Assembly: GCF_000335475.2 (NCBI RefSeq) | Contig: NZ_ANAH02000001.1 | Coordinates: 310,001-374,000 of the forward strand | Reading direction: 5' to 3' | DNA: 64,000 nt | Source: Cystobacter fuscus DSM 2262 | Lineage (GTDB): Bacteria > Myxococcota > Myxococcia > Myxococcales > Myxococcaceae | Part shown: positions 42,863 to 53,847 of the stretch, one piece after another | Layout of the letters: each line of letters opens with the position of its first letter | Position numbering within the stretch: the first letter of the stretch is position 1 | Notes under the pieces: generated by a model | What the model saw: only the letters and a program-made list of their open reading frames with translations | The model's database searches: none | Told to the model about the DNA's origin: nothing | Made by a program: the position numbers and the translations under genes

Positions 42863-44539
42863 ATGCAAGAGCGTCGGCAACGCGGCGGGACCAGAGCGGG
42901 AAGCAAGAGGGGCGGTGGGGTCAGCTGGCTCGTGGGACTGCTCGTCGGCATGGCCTCGTCGGCGCTGGCCCAGAATCCAGCCACGACGGTGCACATCGAC
43001 GTGAGCGCCGGGCGGCATCCCATCAACCCCTTCATCTATGGCGTCGCCCACGCCACCCGGGCGCAGTTGGAGGATCTCAACGCCACCGTCAACCGCTGGG
43101 GGGGCAATGCCGCCAGCCGCTACAACTGGCGATTGAACGCCGCCAACCGCGGCGCCGACTACTTCTACGAGAGCCTTGCCTACCCGAGCGCGCAACCGGG
43201 TGGCCAGGTGGATGCCTTCATCCAGGGCACCCTGGCGGCGGACGCCGAGCCCCTCATCACCATTCCCATCCTCGGCTGGGTGGCGAACCTGGGGCCGGAC
43301 CGCTCCAGGATGTGCAGCTATTCCATCGCCAGGTATGGCGCGCAGCAGGGCAGGGATCCGTACTACCCGGACGCCGGCGACGGGGTGCTCGTCTCGGGCA
43401 AGGACGTGACCAACGATCCCCGGGACGCCAACGTGGCGGTGGACGCGCGCTTCCAGAAGGGCTGGGTGGAGCACCTGCGCCAGACCTGGGGCACGGCCGC
43501 GCGCGGGGGCGTGCGCCACTACATCATGGATAACGAGCCGAGCCTCTGGCACCAGACGCACCGGGACGTGCGGCCCAGGGGTGCCACCATGCGGGAGCTG
43601 CGCGACATGTTCCTCGCGCACGCCGCCGCGGTGAAGGACGCGGAGCCGGACGCGCTCATCCTCGGCCCCGAGGAGTGGGGTTGGAGCGGCTACTTCTACA
43701 GCGGCCATGACCATCAATACGCGCCCCAGACGGACTACACCCGCTACCCGGACCGGGAGGCCAACGGGGGCTGGGACTACCTGCCCTGGCTGCTCAACCA
43801 GCTGCGCGCGCACGAGCGCACCACGGGCCGGCGGCTGCTGGACGTCTTCACCGTCCACTACTACCCCCAGGGCGGCGAGTTCAGCGGCAACACCTCCCAG
43901 CGGATGCAGCTGCGGCGCAACCGCTCCACGCGCTCGTTGTGGGATCCGGGCTACGTCGACGAGACGTGGATCAACGACACGGTCATGCTGGTGCCCCGCC
44001 TGAAGGATTGGGTGCGCACCTGGTACCCGGGCACGAAGGTGGGCCTCACCGAGTACAACTGGGGCGCGGAGGCGCACATCAATGGCGCCACCACCCAGGC
44101 CGACCTGCTCGGCATCTTCGGCCGCGAGGGGCTGGACTACGCCACCCGCTGGGAGACACCGGCGACGTCCACGCCCACCTACAAGGCGATGAAGCTCTAC
44201 CGCAACTACGACGGGCGCAAGTCCACCTTCGGGGACGTGAGCGTGGCCTGCTCCGTGCCCGAGCCGGACCACCTGTCCGCGTTCGCCGCCCAGCGCACGC
44301 GCGATGGCGCCCTCACCGTCATGGTCGTCAACAAAGTGTTGACGGGCTCCACCCCCCTCACCTTGAACCTGTCCGGATTCCACCCGGGAGGGCGTGCCCA
44401 GGTCTGGCAGCTCACGGCCGCCAATACCATCACCCTCCTGAGGGATGTACCCGTGGCCGCGGGCGCCGTGCACACCCTCGTGCCTGGCCAGAGTGTCACC
44501 CTGTTCATCATTCCCCCGGGACAGGCCCCCCACCGTTGA
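42863..44539 (+). CDS. Secreted glycoside hydrolase family 44 (endoglucanase/xyloglucanase)
   Basis: 558 residues from ATG 42863 (AGGGG upstream). A Lys/Arg-rich start and VSWLVGLLVGMASSALAQ form a signal peptide, likely cut after LAQ. The catalytic domain follows the GH44 plan: INPFIYGVAHATRAQL, VNRWGGNAASRYNW, IPILGWV, acid/base Glu225 in YIMDNEPSLW, and nucleophile Glu397 in GLTEYNWGAE. The C-terminal ~90 residues form the usual beta-sandwich lobe. It should cut beta-1,4-glucans such as cellulose or xyloglucan outside the cell. No carbohydrate-binding module is attached. Confidence 0.92.
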   Translation: MQERRQRGGTRAGSKRGGGVSWLVGLLVGMASSALAQNPATTVHIDVSAGRHPINPFIYGVAHATRAQLEDLNATVNRWGGNAASRYNWRLNAANRGADYFYESLAYPSAQPGGQVDAFIQGTLAADAEPLITIPILGWVANLGPDRSRMCSYSIARYGAQQGRDPYYPDAGDGVLVSGKDVTNDPRDANVAVDARFQKGWVEHLRQTWGTAARGGVRHYIMDNEPSLWHQTHRDVRPRGATMRELRDMFLAHAAAVKDAEPDALILGPEEWGWSGYFYSGHDHQYAPQTDYTRYPDREANGGWDYLPWLLNQLRAHERTTGRRLLDVFTVHYYPQGGEFSGNTSQRMQLRRNRSTRSLWDPGYVDETWINDTVMLVPRLKDWVRTWYPGTKVGLTEYNWGAEAHINGATTQADLLGIFGREGLDYATRWETPATSTPTYKAMKLYRNYDGRKSTFGDVSVACSVPEPDHLSAFAAQRTRDGALTVMVVNKVLTGSTPLTLNLSGFHPGGRAQVWQLTAANTITLLRDVPVAAGAVHTLVPGQSVTLFIIPPGQAPHR

Positions 44540-44574
44540 ACGGGCCTGGGTCGGTGACTCAGGGGCGCGTATAG

Positions 44575-45846
44575 ATGGCGCCGCCCATGAGTGCCCCGAC
44601 CGCGTCCACCTCGCCCGCTCCTCCCCGCCCGCTCCTCCTCGCGCTCGCGTACCTGGCCTTCGTGAGCCTCGGGCTGCCCGACGCCGTGCTCGGCGTCTCC
44701 TGGCCCTCCATCCGCGACACCTTCGCGCTGCCCCAGACGGGCATGGGCATCATCCTCGCCACGGGGGCGACGTCCTACTTCCTCTCGGGCCTGCTCGTGG
44801 GCCGGCTCATGCGCGCGCTCGGGGTCGGCCTGCTGCTGGTGGTCAGCACCGTGCTCGTCACGCTCGGTATCACCGGCTACGCCACCCTTCCCCTCTTCGC
44901 CCTGTTCCTCATGGCCTCCTGTGTCATCGGCTTCGGCTCGGGCGCCATCGACGCCGGGCTCAACACCTACGCCGCCCAGCACTTCGGCGCGCGCCACATG
45001 AACTGGCTGCACGCGGCCTACAGCACCGGCGCGGCCCTGGGTCCCGTGCTCACCACGGCGCTGCTCGCGCGCGACGCGGGATGGCGCGCGGGCTATGCCG
45101 TCATCGCCGCGCTGCTGGGCACCCTCGCGCTGTCCTTCGTGCTGATGCGCCGGCAATGGGACGGCGCCCCCGGGGCCTCCGCATCCACGGAGTCAGGTGG
45201 GGCGGGCGACGTGACGCCCACGGTGGGTGCCCTCGAGGCCCTGCGCCGCGCCCCGGTGTGGTTGCAGATCCTCATCTTCTTCATCTACACCGGCATCGAG
45301 GTCACCGCGGGCCAGTGGAGCTACACGCTCCTCACCGAGGAGCGCGGCCTGGGCACGGCGGAGGCGGGCACCTGGGTCAGCGTCTTCTGGGGATGCCTGC
45401 TCGCCGGACGCATCTCGCTCGGCTTCGTCATCGAGCGCATCGGCACCGTGCGGCTGCTGCGGCTGAGCACCGCGCTGGCCATCGTGGGCGCGCTCCTCTT
45501 CGCCCTTCCCTCGCTGCCTCCCGCGCTCGGGTTGGGCCTGCTGGGATTCTCCATCTCCTCCATTTTTCCAGCCCTCATGTCCGAGACCCCCCGAAGGGTG
45601 GGCCAGGACGCGGCCGCTCACGCGGTGGGCTTCCAGGTAAGCGCCGCGACGCTGGGGATCGCCGTCCTGCCGAGCCTCGCGGGCCTGCTCGGGGCGCGCT
45701 TCGGTCTCTGGGTCATCGGGTGGCAGATCCTCGGATGCGTGGTGCTGCTGACGGTGCTCCACGAGATCCTTTCCGCCTTGACGGACCGCGACTCCACGGC
45801 CACTTCACGCGAAGTGATGACGCGGTCCGTGGCCCAAGAGAAGTAG
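44575..45846 (+). CDS. MFS transporter
   Basis: 423 residues (or 419 from ATG 44587). About twelve hydrophobic helices with the MFS loop motif GLLVGRLMRALG between TM2 and TM3, and AGRISLGFVIERIG at the matching place in the second half. A helix-rich DAGLNTYAAQHFGARHMNWLH segment and a central cytoplasmic loop of ~40 residues fit the sugar/proton-type FucP-BtsP-like branch. The substrate cannot be named. It follows the GH44 gene by 35 bp, so uptake of products of glucan breakdown is a fair guess (inference). Confidence 0.88.
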   Translation: MAPPMSAPTASTSPAPPRPLLLALAYLAFVSLGLPDAVLGVSWPSIRDTFALPQTGMGIILATGATSYFLSGLLVGRLMRALGVGLLLVVSTVLVTLGITGYATLPLFALFLMASCVIGFGSGAIDAGLNTYAAQHFGARHMNWLHAAYSTGAALGPVLTTALLARDAGWRAGYAVIAALLGTLALSFVLMRRQWDGAPGASASTESGGAGDVTPTVGALEALRRAPVWLQILIFFIYTGIEVTAGQWSYTLLTEERGLGTAEAGTWVSVFWGCLLAGRISLGFVIERIGTVRLLRLSTALAIVGALLFALPSLPPALGLGLLGFSISSIFPALMSETPRRVGQDAAAHAVGFQVSAATLGIAVLPSLAGLLGARFGLWVIGWQILGCVVLLTVLHEILSALTDRDSTATSREVMTRSVAQEK

Positions 45847-45905
45847 GGGCGCGCGCGCGTTCTTCGCGTTAGCGTGCGGGCCGTTGTCTTCCGAATGGAG
45901 CAGCA

Positions 45906-46586
45906 ATGACGGACCCGAAGAACACCTCTCCGGACGCTTCCACACGTCCGGAGACCCCCACCTCCGAAAGCGCGGAGGGCGCCACCCGCCGGGAGTTCAT
46001 CGCCACCGCTACCGTGACCGTCGGCGGAGCCCTGTTGTTGGACGGTTGCAGCCATACCCCGTCCACCCCCGACACCCCCACTCCTCCCGGTACCCCGTCC
46101 TCGCCCCCGGCCACCGGTGACGTGGAGGTGTCGTTCACCCTCAACGGCCAGCCCCGGACGGTGAAGGTGGACACGCGCACCAGCCTGTTGGACGCGCTGC
46201 GTGAGCGCCTGGACATGACCGGGACCAAGAAGGGCTGTGATCACGGCCAGTGTGGCGCGTGCACGGTGCTGGTGAACGGCCGGCGCGAGCTGAGCTGCCT
46301 GTCGCTCGCCGTCATGAACCAGGGCGCCGAGGTGCGCACCATCGAGGGCCTCGCCCAGGGTGACAAGCTGCACCCGATGCAGGAGTCCTTCCTCACCTGT
46401 GACGCGCTGCAGTGCGGCTACTGCACGCCGGGACAGATCATGAGCGCCGTGGGCCTCATGTCCGAGCCCTGCGGGCCCGCGGACGACGACGTGCGCGAGG
46501 CGATGAGCGGCAACATCTGCCGCTGCAGCGCCTACCCCAACATCATCGCCGCCATCCAGCAGGTGCGGCAGCAGCCCAAACAATAG
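45906..46586 (+). CDS. paoA: Aldehyde oxidoreductase 2Fe-2S subunit, Tat-exported (PaoA-like)
   Basis: 226 residues. A twin-arginine signal is seen at Arg28-Arg29 (ATRREFIATATV), followed by a hydrophobic stretch and a Pro/Thr linker. The first cluster motif is CDHGQCGACTVLVNG with a later Cys (RRELSC), and the second is CGYCTPGQIM and GNICRCSAYPN. Two [2Fe-2S] clusters pass electrons from the molybdenum site to FAD. With the next two genes it makes the PaoABC/YagTSR-type periplasmic aldehyde oxidoreductase of the xanthine dehydrogenase family. Export is probably of the folded complex. Confidence 0.92.
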   Translation: MTDPKNTSPDASTRPETPTSESAEGATRREFIATATVTVGGALLLDGCSHTPSTPDTPTPPGTPSSPPATGDVEVSFTLNGQPRTVKVDTRTSLLDALRERLDMTGTKKGCDHGQCGACTVLVNGRRELSCLSLAVMNQGAEVRTIEGLAQGDKLHPMQESFLTCDALQCGYCTPGQIMSAVGLMSEPCGPADDDVREAMSGNICRCSAYPNIIAAIQQVRQQPKQ

Positions 46587-46604
46587 CCTCCAGGTGTCTC
46601 GCCC

Positions 46605-47591
46605 ATGAATCCCTTTCAATATGAGCAAGCGCAGGAGCTGAACTCCGGCGCGGAGCGGGTGCTTCGCACCCCCGAGGCCACCTTTCTCGCGGGTGGAACC
46701 AACCTGCTGGACTTGATGAAGTTGGGCGTGGAGAAGCCCGCCGTCCTCGTGGACGTGCGCAAGCTGCCGCTCGCCCAGGTGGAGGAGCTGCCCGATGGAG
46801 GCCTGCGGCTGGGCGCGCTCGCGCGCAACAGCGACGTGGCCTTCCATCCGCTCGTCAAGGAGCGCTACCCCCTGCTGTCCCAGGCCCTGCTCGCGGGCGC
46901 CTCGGCGCAGCTGCGCAACATGGCCACGGTGGGCGGCAACGTCATGCAGCGCACCCGCTGTTCGTACTTCCGCGACACCTCCACCCGCTGCAACAAGCGC
47001 GAGCCCGGCACGGGCTGCTCGGCGCTCGAGGGCATCAACCGCGGCCATGCCGTGCTGGGTGTCAGCGAGGCGTGCATCGCCACCCACCCCTCGGACATGG
47101 CCGTGGCGCTCGCGGCCCTGGGCGCCACCGTGCGCGTGAAGGGCGAGAAGGGCGAGCGCTCCATCCCCTTCACCGACTTCCACCTCCTGCCCGGCACCAC
47201 GCCCCAGCGCGAGACGGTGCTCGAGCACGGGGAGCTGATCCTCTCGGTGGACGTGCCCGCGCTGCCCGCCGCGAAGCAGTCGCTCTACATCAAGGTGCGT
47301 GACCGTGCCTCGTACGCCTTCGCCCTGGCCTCGGTGGCCGCGGCGTTGGAGGTGAAGAACGGCCGCATCGAGCAGGCCCGGCTCGCGCTCGGGGGCGTGG
47401 GCACCAAGCCCTGGCGCGTGCCCGCCGCCGAGGCGAAGCTCGTCGGTCAGGCCCCCTCGCCCGAGGTGTTCCAGGCGGCGGCCGCGGCGGCCGTCGAGGG
47501 CGCCCAGCCGCGCGAGCACAACGGTTTCAAGGTCGAACTGGCGCGACGGCTCGTCGTGCGTGCCCTGACGGTGTTGGGAGGTCGTTCATGA
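46605..47591 (+). CDS. paoB: Aldehyde oxidoreductase FAD subunit (PaoB-like)
   Basis: 328 residues. FAD-binding motifs TFLAGGTNLLDLMK and LLAGASAQLRNMATVGGNVMQRT are clear. Several Cys follow (RCSYF, STRCNKREPGTGC), matching the extra [4Fe-4S] loop known from E. coli PaoB. The C-terminal CO dehydrogenase-flavoprotein domain has VRDRASYAFALASVAAAL. No signal of its own, so it would leave the cell with PaoA. The stop overlaps the paoC ATG by 4 bp, giving translational coupling. Confidence 0.92.
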   Translation: MNPFQYEQAQELNSGAERVLRTPEATFLAGGTNLLDLMKLGVEKPAVLVDVRKLPLAQVEELPDGGLRLGALARNSDVAFHPLVKERYPLLSQALLAGASAQLRNMATVGGNVMQRTRCSYFRDTSTRCNKREPGTGCSALEGINRGHAVLGVSEACIATHPSDMAVALAALGATVRVKGEKGERSIPFTDFHLLPGTTPQRETVLEHGELILSVDVPALPAAKQSLYIKVRDRASYAFALASVAAALEVKNGRIEQARLALGGVGTKPWRVPAAEAKLVGQAPSPEVFQAAAAAAVEGAQPREHNGFKVELARRLVVRALTVLGGRS

Positions 47592-49804
47592 ACGGCAAGC
47601 TGATTGGCAACCCCGTGGACCGGGTGGATGGCAGGCTCAAGGTCACCGGCAAGGCCACCTACGCCGCGGAGAACCACCCGGAAGGCATGGTCTACGCCGC
47701 CATCGTGCAGAGCACGGTGCCGCGCGGCAGCGTGCTGCGCATGCAGACGGGCGAGGCGGAGAAGGCCCCGGGCGTGCTCAAGGTGCTCACCCCCCGCAAC
47801 ATGCCCAAGCCCGGAGGACTGGAGCAGTACAGCGCCATCCCCATGCTGCCCAAGCTCGGCATCATGCAGGACAGCGAGGTGCTCTATAACGGCCAGCCCA
47901 TCGCGCTGGTGGTGGCCGACACGTTCGAGCGCGCCGTGCACGCCGCCTCGCTCGTGCGCGCCACCTACGTGGAGAAGCCCGCCATCCTCGACCTGGAGAA
48001 GGCGCGGGCCAACGCGCAGCCCGCCCCGGGTATCTTCGGCGGACCCCCGCCCGGACACACGCGCGGTGACGTGGAGGCCGGGCTCAAGGCCGGCCCCGCG
48101 CGCGTGGAGGCCACCTACGTCACCCCCACCGAGACGCACCACCCCATGGAGCCCCACGCCACCGTCGCGGTGTGGACCGACCCCGAGCACCTCACCCTGT
48201 ACGACGCCAACCAGGGTGTGCACTTCATGCGGCAGTTCCTCTCCATGCTGTTCGCCATGCCGCAGGAGAACATCCACGTGCGCTCGCCCTTCGTGGGTGG
48301 AGGCTTCGGGTGCAAGGCGCTGCCCTGGTCCCACGTCGTGCTGAGCATCCTCGCGGCGAAGGAAGTGGGCCGTCCGGTGAAGATCGTCCTCACGCGCCAG
48401 CAGATGTCCATGCTGGTGGGCTACCGGCCCACGACGGTGCAGAAGGTGGAGCTGGCGGCCAGCCCCAAGGGCCAGCTCACCGCCCTGCGGCACACGGGCT
48501 TCTCGGAGCTGTCCGAGCAGGACTCCTTCGCCGAGACGTTCACCGCCGTGAGCGGCATGCTCTACGCGTGCCCCAACGTGACCACCTCCCAGCAGGTGGT
48601 GCGGCTGAGCACGTCCACGCCCACCTTCATGCGCGGCCCGGGCGAGGCCCCCGGCACCTTCGCGCTGGAGAGCGCCCTGGACGAGCTGGCGCACCAGCTG
48701 AAGATGGATCCGCTGGAGCTGCGCCGCATCAACCACGCGGACAAGGATCCGGAGCACGGCCGCCCCTGGTCCAGCAAGTCCCTGCTGGAGTGCTACCGCG
48801 TGGGCGCCGAGCGCTTCGGCTGGAAGAAGCGGCCGCTCGCGCCGCGCTCCCTGCGCGAGGGCGACAAGCTCATCGGCTGGGGCATGGCCACCGCCACCTT
48901 CCCCGCCATGCGCGGCCAGGCCGCCGCCCTGGCGCGCGTGCTGCCGGATGGCACCGCGGTGGTGCAGTGCGGCGGCTCAGACCTGGGCACCGGTGCCTAC
49001 ACCGTGCTCACCCAGGTGGCCGCCGACGCGCTCGGCATGTCCCACCAGAAGGTGCGCATGGAGATGGGCGACAGCCAGCTGCCGCTCGGCCCCCTCGCGG
49101 GCGGCTCCATGAGCACCGCCACCGCCTCGCCCGCCGTCCAGGGCGCGGCCGCCTCGGTGCGTGAGCAGCTGGTGAAGCTCGCCGTGGCGGACAAGGCCTC
49201 GCCCCTGCACGGCCTGGCGGAGAAGGACGTCCTCACCGAGGACGGACGGCTCTTCTCGCGCAAGGACAAGTCCAAGGGCGAGACGTACGCGCAGCTCCTC
49301 ACGCGCCAGCAGCTGCCCCACGTGGAGGGCAAGGGCGAAGCGGCTCCCAAGGAGGAGGAGAAGAAGTACAGCAGCCACTCCTTCGGTGCCCACTTCGTCG
49401 AGGTGCGCGTGGACGAGGCGCTGGGGACCGTGCGCGTCAGCCGCATCGTCTCCACCATGGCCGCCGGCCGCATCCTCAACGCCAAGACGGCCAGCAGCCA
49501 GATCAGCGGCGGCGTCATCTTCGGCCTGGGCATGGCGCTCACCGAGGAGACCCTGCGCGACCCCCGCAACGGGCGGGTGATGACGGCGGACCTGGCCGAC
49601 TACCACGTCCCCGTGCAGGCCGACGTGCCGAAGATCGACGTGCAGTTCATCGAGGAGGAGGACAAGTTCGTCAATCCCCTGGGCATCAAGGGCATTGGCG
49701 AGATCGCCACCACGGGTGTCGCCGCCGCCGTGGCCAACGCCGTCTTCCACGCCACGGGCAAGCGCATCCGCGAGCTGCCCATCACCCTCGACAAGCTGAT
49801 GTAA
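47588..49804 (+). CDS. paoC: Aldehyde oxidoreductase molybdopterin subunit (PaoC-like)
   Basis: 738 residues. Opens with GNPVDRVDGRLKVTGKATYAAE and contains TPTETHHPMEPHATVA, VRSPFVGGGFGCK (cofactor loop), TFMRGPGEAPG and a Gln/Gly-rich segment VVQCGGSDLGTGAYT. The catalytic Glu is in GIKGIGEIATTG near the C-terminus. It oxidises aldehydes to acids using molybdopterin (cytosine dinucleotide in PaoC). No XdhC/PaoD maturation gene is next to it; it must be elsewhere. An 11-bp perfect hairpin follows the stop. Confidence 0.93.
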   Translation: MNGKLIGNPVDRVDGRLKVTGKATYAAENHPEGMVYAAIVQSTVPRGSVLRMQTGEAEKAPGVLKVLTPRNMPKPGGLEQYSAIPMLPKLGIMQDSEVLYNGQPIALVVADTFERAVHAASLVRATYVEKPAILDLEKARANAQPAPGIFGGPPPGHTRGDVEAGLKAGPARVEATYVTPTETHHPMEPHATVAVWTDPEHLTLYDANQGVHFMRQFLSMLFAMPQENIHVRSPFVGGGFGCKALPWSHVVLSILAAKEVGRPVKIVLTRQQMSMLVGYRPTTVQKVELAASPKGQLTALRHTGFSELSEQDSFAETFTAVSGMLYACPNVTTSQQVVRLSTSTPTFMRGPGEAPGTFALESALDELAHQLKMDPLELRRINHADKDPEHGRPWSSKSLLECYRVGAERFGWKKRPLAPRSLREGDKLIGWGMATATFPAMRGQAAALARVLPDGTAVVQCGGSDLGTGAYTVLTQVAADALGMSHQKVRMEMGDSQLPLGPLAGGSMSTATASPAVQGAAASVREQLVKLAVADKASPLHGLAEKDVLTEDGRLFSRKDKSKGETYAQLLTRQQLPHVEGKGEAAPKEEEKKYSSHSFGAHFVEVRVDEALGTVRVSRIVSTMAAGRILNAKTASSQISGGVIFGLGMALTEETLRDPRNGRVMTADLADYHVPVQADVPKIDVQFIEEEDKFVNPLGIKGIGEIATTGVAAAVANAVFHATGKRIRELPITLDKLM

Positions 49805-49811
49805 GGGGGCC

Positions 49812-49838
49812 GGGCGGAACGCCTCCCGCGTTCCGCCC
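49812..49838. terminator. Bidirectional hairpin terminator
   Basis: GGGCGGAACGC (49812-49822) and GCGTTCCGCCC (49828-49838) are perfect complements around the loop CTCCC. They sit between the convergent paoC and permease genes, 8 bp after one stop and 7 bp before the other. A pyrimidine stretch (CCCCTCTCTA) follows on the plus strand. Confidence 0.7.
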
Positions 49839-49844
49839 CCCTCT

Positions 49845-51752
49845 CTACCGGTTGAGCCCGGCTCCCTCCCGCACGGGGGCGGCTGTCGGCGCCTCGGGCC
49901 CCGCCCCTCGCGGGCCCGGCGCGCGCGCGGCGGCCGCCGGGGTGCCCTCCCTGCCCTGGAAGGGCCAGCGCATGGGCACCAGCACCACGAGCAGGGCGAG
50001 CAGCGCGGCCGTCAATGGCGTGCCGAGCCGGAAGAAGTCCGTGAAGCGGTAGTGGCCGGGGCCGTACACGAGCACGCAGCTCGGCTCGAGCGGGGTGATG
50101 AAGGAGCAGCTCGCCGCGAGCGTCACGCCCATGGCGAAGGGCCGGGGATCCACCCCCAGCTTCACCGCGGCGCCCACGGCCACCGGCAGCACCACCAGGG
50201 CCGCGGCCTGGTTGCTCATGGGGGCCGACAGCACGATGGTGAGCACCATCATCGCGAGCATCACCAGACGCGCGCCCCCATAGGCCCCGAGCCGCGCCGC
50301 GTGTTCGCCGAGGAAGCGCCCCGCCCCGCTCGTCTCCATGGCCACGCCGAGCGCCATCATGCAGCCGATGAGCAGCACCACCCGCCAGTCCACCCGGAAG
50401 GCCCGGCCCGCGTCCACGCACCCGGTGGCGATCATCCCCAACATCCCGGCGAGCCCCGCCACCGACAGCGGCACCACCTCGAGCGAGCCCAGCAGCAGCG
50501 CCCCGAGGAACAGCACCACGGCCAGCAGGGCCTTGGCATGGCGGGGCGGCTGGTACTCCACGCCCCCCAGCACGAGCAGTTGGGCACCCTCCGTCAGCTC
50601 CTGCACCCGCTCGCGTGCCCCCCACAGCAACAGCACGTCCCCCGCCGACAGCTCCAGGGTGGACAACGAGCGCCCGCCCACGCGCCGGCCCAGCAGCTGC
50701 AACTTGGTGAGCCGCTGGATGACGGGCCTGCGATGCAGCGCCAGCGCCACCAGGCCGTAGCGCTCGAGGAAGTGCGTCTCCTTGAAGCTGTGGCCCACGA
50801 GCGGACTGTCCGGGGTCACCGTCGCCTCCACCAGGATGGTGTCCTGGGGGCGCAGCTCCGAGTCCGACAGCTTCACGTCCGGCCGCAGCTCGATGCCCTT
50901 CAGGTCCTTCACCCGGAGGATGTCCTCGCGCTTGCCCTCGATGATGAGCCGCTCGTCGCCCACGAGCTGGTACGCCGGGAGCGCCGGCAGGGACTGGCCG
51001 TCGCGCACGATGCCGATGACGCGCAGCCCGAGCCCCGTGGTGATGTCCGCCAGGGTCTTGCCCAGGTAGGCGGAGTCCGAGGGCAGCATCGCCTCGGTGA
51101 GGTAGTCGCGCACGGTCCAGTCCTCCATGGAGTCCGCGCCCTCGCGCGCCGGCAGCAGCACCGGCCCCAGGAACACCACGAGCAGCATGCCGAGCACCGC
51201 CAGCGGCAGGCCCACGGGCGTCAGCTCCGTCACCCCGAGCGGCTCGAGCCCCAGGCGGGGCAGCGCCGCGGAGACCACCAGGTTGGTGGAGGTGCCATAG
51301 AGCAGCACCATGCCCCCCAGCATGGAGGCATACGCCATGGGCAAGAGCACCTTGCTCTTGGGCACCCTGGCGCGATGCGCCGCCCCGATGGCCACCGGCA
51401 GGAAGGCCGCCGTCGTCACCGTGTTGGACACGAAGGAGGAGAACACCGCCACCGCCCCCATCATCGCCAGCACGAACGTCTGGTGGCCAAAGCGCGCGAA
51501 GAAGGACAGCCGCTGCCCCACCAGCAGCACCACCCCCGTGCTCGCCAGCCCCTGCGTCATCGCCAGCAGGGTGAAGATGAAGATGACGGTGTCGTTGCTG
51601 AAGCCCGCGAACGCCTGCTCGGGCGTCAGCACCCCCGTGAGCGCCAGCAGGCACACGATGGACAGTGACGTCACCTCGATGGGGATCGCCTCCAGGGAGA
51701 ACAACACGAGCGCCAGCAGCACGGTGCCCAGGACGATGGCGATGGTCATCAT
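49845..51752 (-). CDS. SLC13-type permease with RCK_C (TrkA-C) domains
   Basis: 635 residues from ATG 51752 (MMTIAIVLGTVLLALVLF); the frame is open to a GTG at 51830, but that start would overlap an inverted repeat and precede the first helix by 26 polar residues. Two blocks of five or six membrane helices flank a ~200-residue cytoplasmic part with two RCK_C domains (GLRVIGIVRDGQSLPA and VALALHRRP). Membrane motifs SNTVTTAAFLPVAIG, GTSTNLVVSA and APMSNQAAALVVLPVAVG are typical of the divalent anion/sodium symporter superfamily. The ligand (sulfate, phosphate or dicarboxylate) is not set by sequence. It is divergent from pckG; dicarboxylate uptake would suit that neighbour (inference). Confidence 0.87.
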   Translation of the reverse strand: MMTIAIVLGTVLLALVLFSLEAIPIEVTSLSIVCLLALTGVLTPEQAFAGFSNDTVIFIFTLLAMTQGLASTGVVLLVGQRLSFFARFGHQTFVLAMMGAVAVFSSFVSNTVTTAAFLPVAIGAAHRARVPKSKVLLPMAYASMLGGMVLLYGTSTNLVVSAALPRLGLEPLGVTELTPVGLPLAVLGMLLVVFLGPVLLPAREGADSMEDWTVRDYLTEAMLPSDSAYLGKTLADITTGLGLRVIGIVRDGQSLPALPAYQLVGDERLIIEGKREDILRVKDLKGIELRPDVKLSDSELRPQDTILVEATVTPDSPLVGHSFKETHFLERYGLVALALHRRPVIQRLTKLQLLGRRVGGRSLSTLELSAGDVLLLWGARERVQELTEGAQLLVLGGVEYQPPRHAKALLAVVLFLGALLLGSLEVVPLSVAGLAGMLGMIATGCVDAGRAFRVDWRVVLLIGCMMALGVAMETSGAGRFLGEHAARLGAYGGARLVMLAMMVLTIVLSAPMSNQAAALVVLPVAVGAAVKLGVDPRPFAMGVTLAASCSFITPLEPSCVLVYGPGHYRFTDFFRLGTPLTAALLALLVVLVPMRWPFQGREGTPAAAARAPGPRGAGPEAPTAAPVREGAGLNR

Positions 51753-51831
51753 GTGAGGGCGCGCAGCCTGGAGCCCGCCAGGCGCGGAAGGAAATCTTCC
51801 GGTACTGAACGTCGGCTTCTGAATAGACACG

Positions 51832-51852
51832 ATTCAATTAGTAAAATTGAAT
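51832..51852. promoter_or_regulatory. AT-rich palindrome between permease and pckG
   Basis: ATTCAATT-AGTAA-AATTGAAT is a perfect 8-5-8 inverted repeat in a region that is otherwise GC-rich. It lies 79 bp upstream of the permease ATG at 51752 and 99 bp upstream of pckG. It is a good candidate operator for a dimeric regulator acting on the divergent promoters. Confidence 0.5.
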
Positions 51853-51896
51853 GAACAAGCGAGTCTCCGAGGGAGGCGAGGAAGCGGGCGTCGTTG

Positions 51897-51940
51897 CTTT
51901 TACAAGCGGGAGCCAGAAATGTAGCCGGACCTTTTACAAG
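51897..51940 (+). promoter_or_regulatory. Two direct repeats CTTTTACAAG before pckG
   Basis: CTTTTACAAG occurs exactly at 51897-51906 and again at 51931-51940, 34 bp start to start. The second copy overlaps the pckG ribosome site (AAGGAG), so a bound protein or RNA structure could block translation or transcription. Confidence 0.4.
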
Positions 51941-51951
51941 GAGATGTCCAC

Positions 51952-53745
<1,794 letters not shown>

Positions 53746-53787
53746 CGGATCCGACACACGGTGGGTGGGCCCCGCTCGACGGGGCGT

Positions 53788-53820
53788 GGGCCGCCCTTCC
53801 GCATCAGGAGGGAGCGGCCC
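53788..53820 (+). terminator. Terminator after pckG
   Basis: GGGCCGC-CC-TTCC and GGAGGG-A-GCGGCCC form a long stem around a short loop about 45 bp after the pckG stop. A TTTT lies a few bases beyond (GAGTGTTTTG), which supports intrinsic termination. Confidence 0.6.
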
Positions 53821-53847
53821 GAGTGTTTTGGAGTAGACTCGGCCGCC

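Noticed and set aside
49600-51837. Alternative minus-strand frame of 745 codons over the permease gene
   Set aside because: The product is Gly/Ala/Arg-rich and has no membrane pattern, whereas the chosen frame gives a full SLC13/RCK protein.
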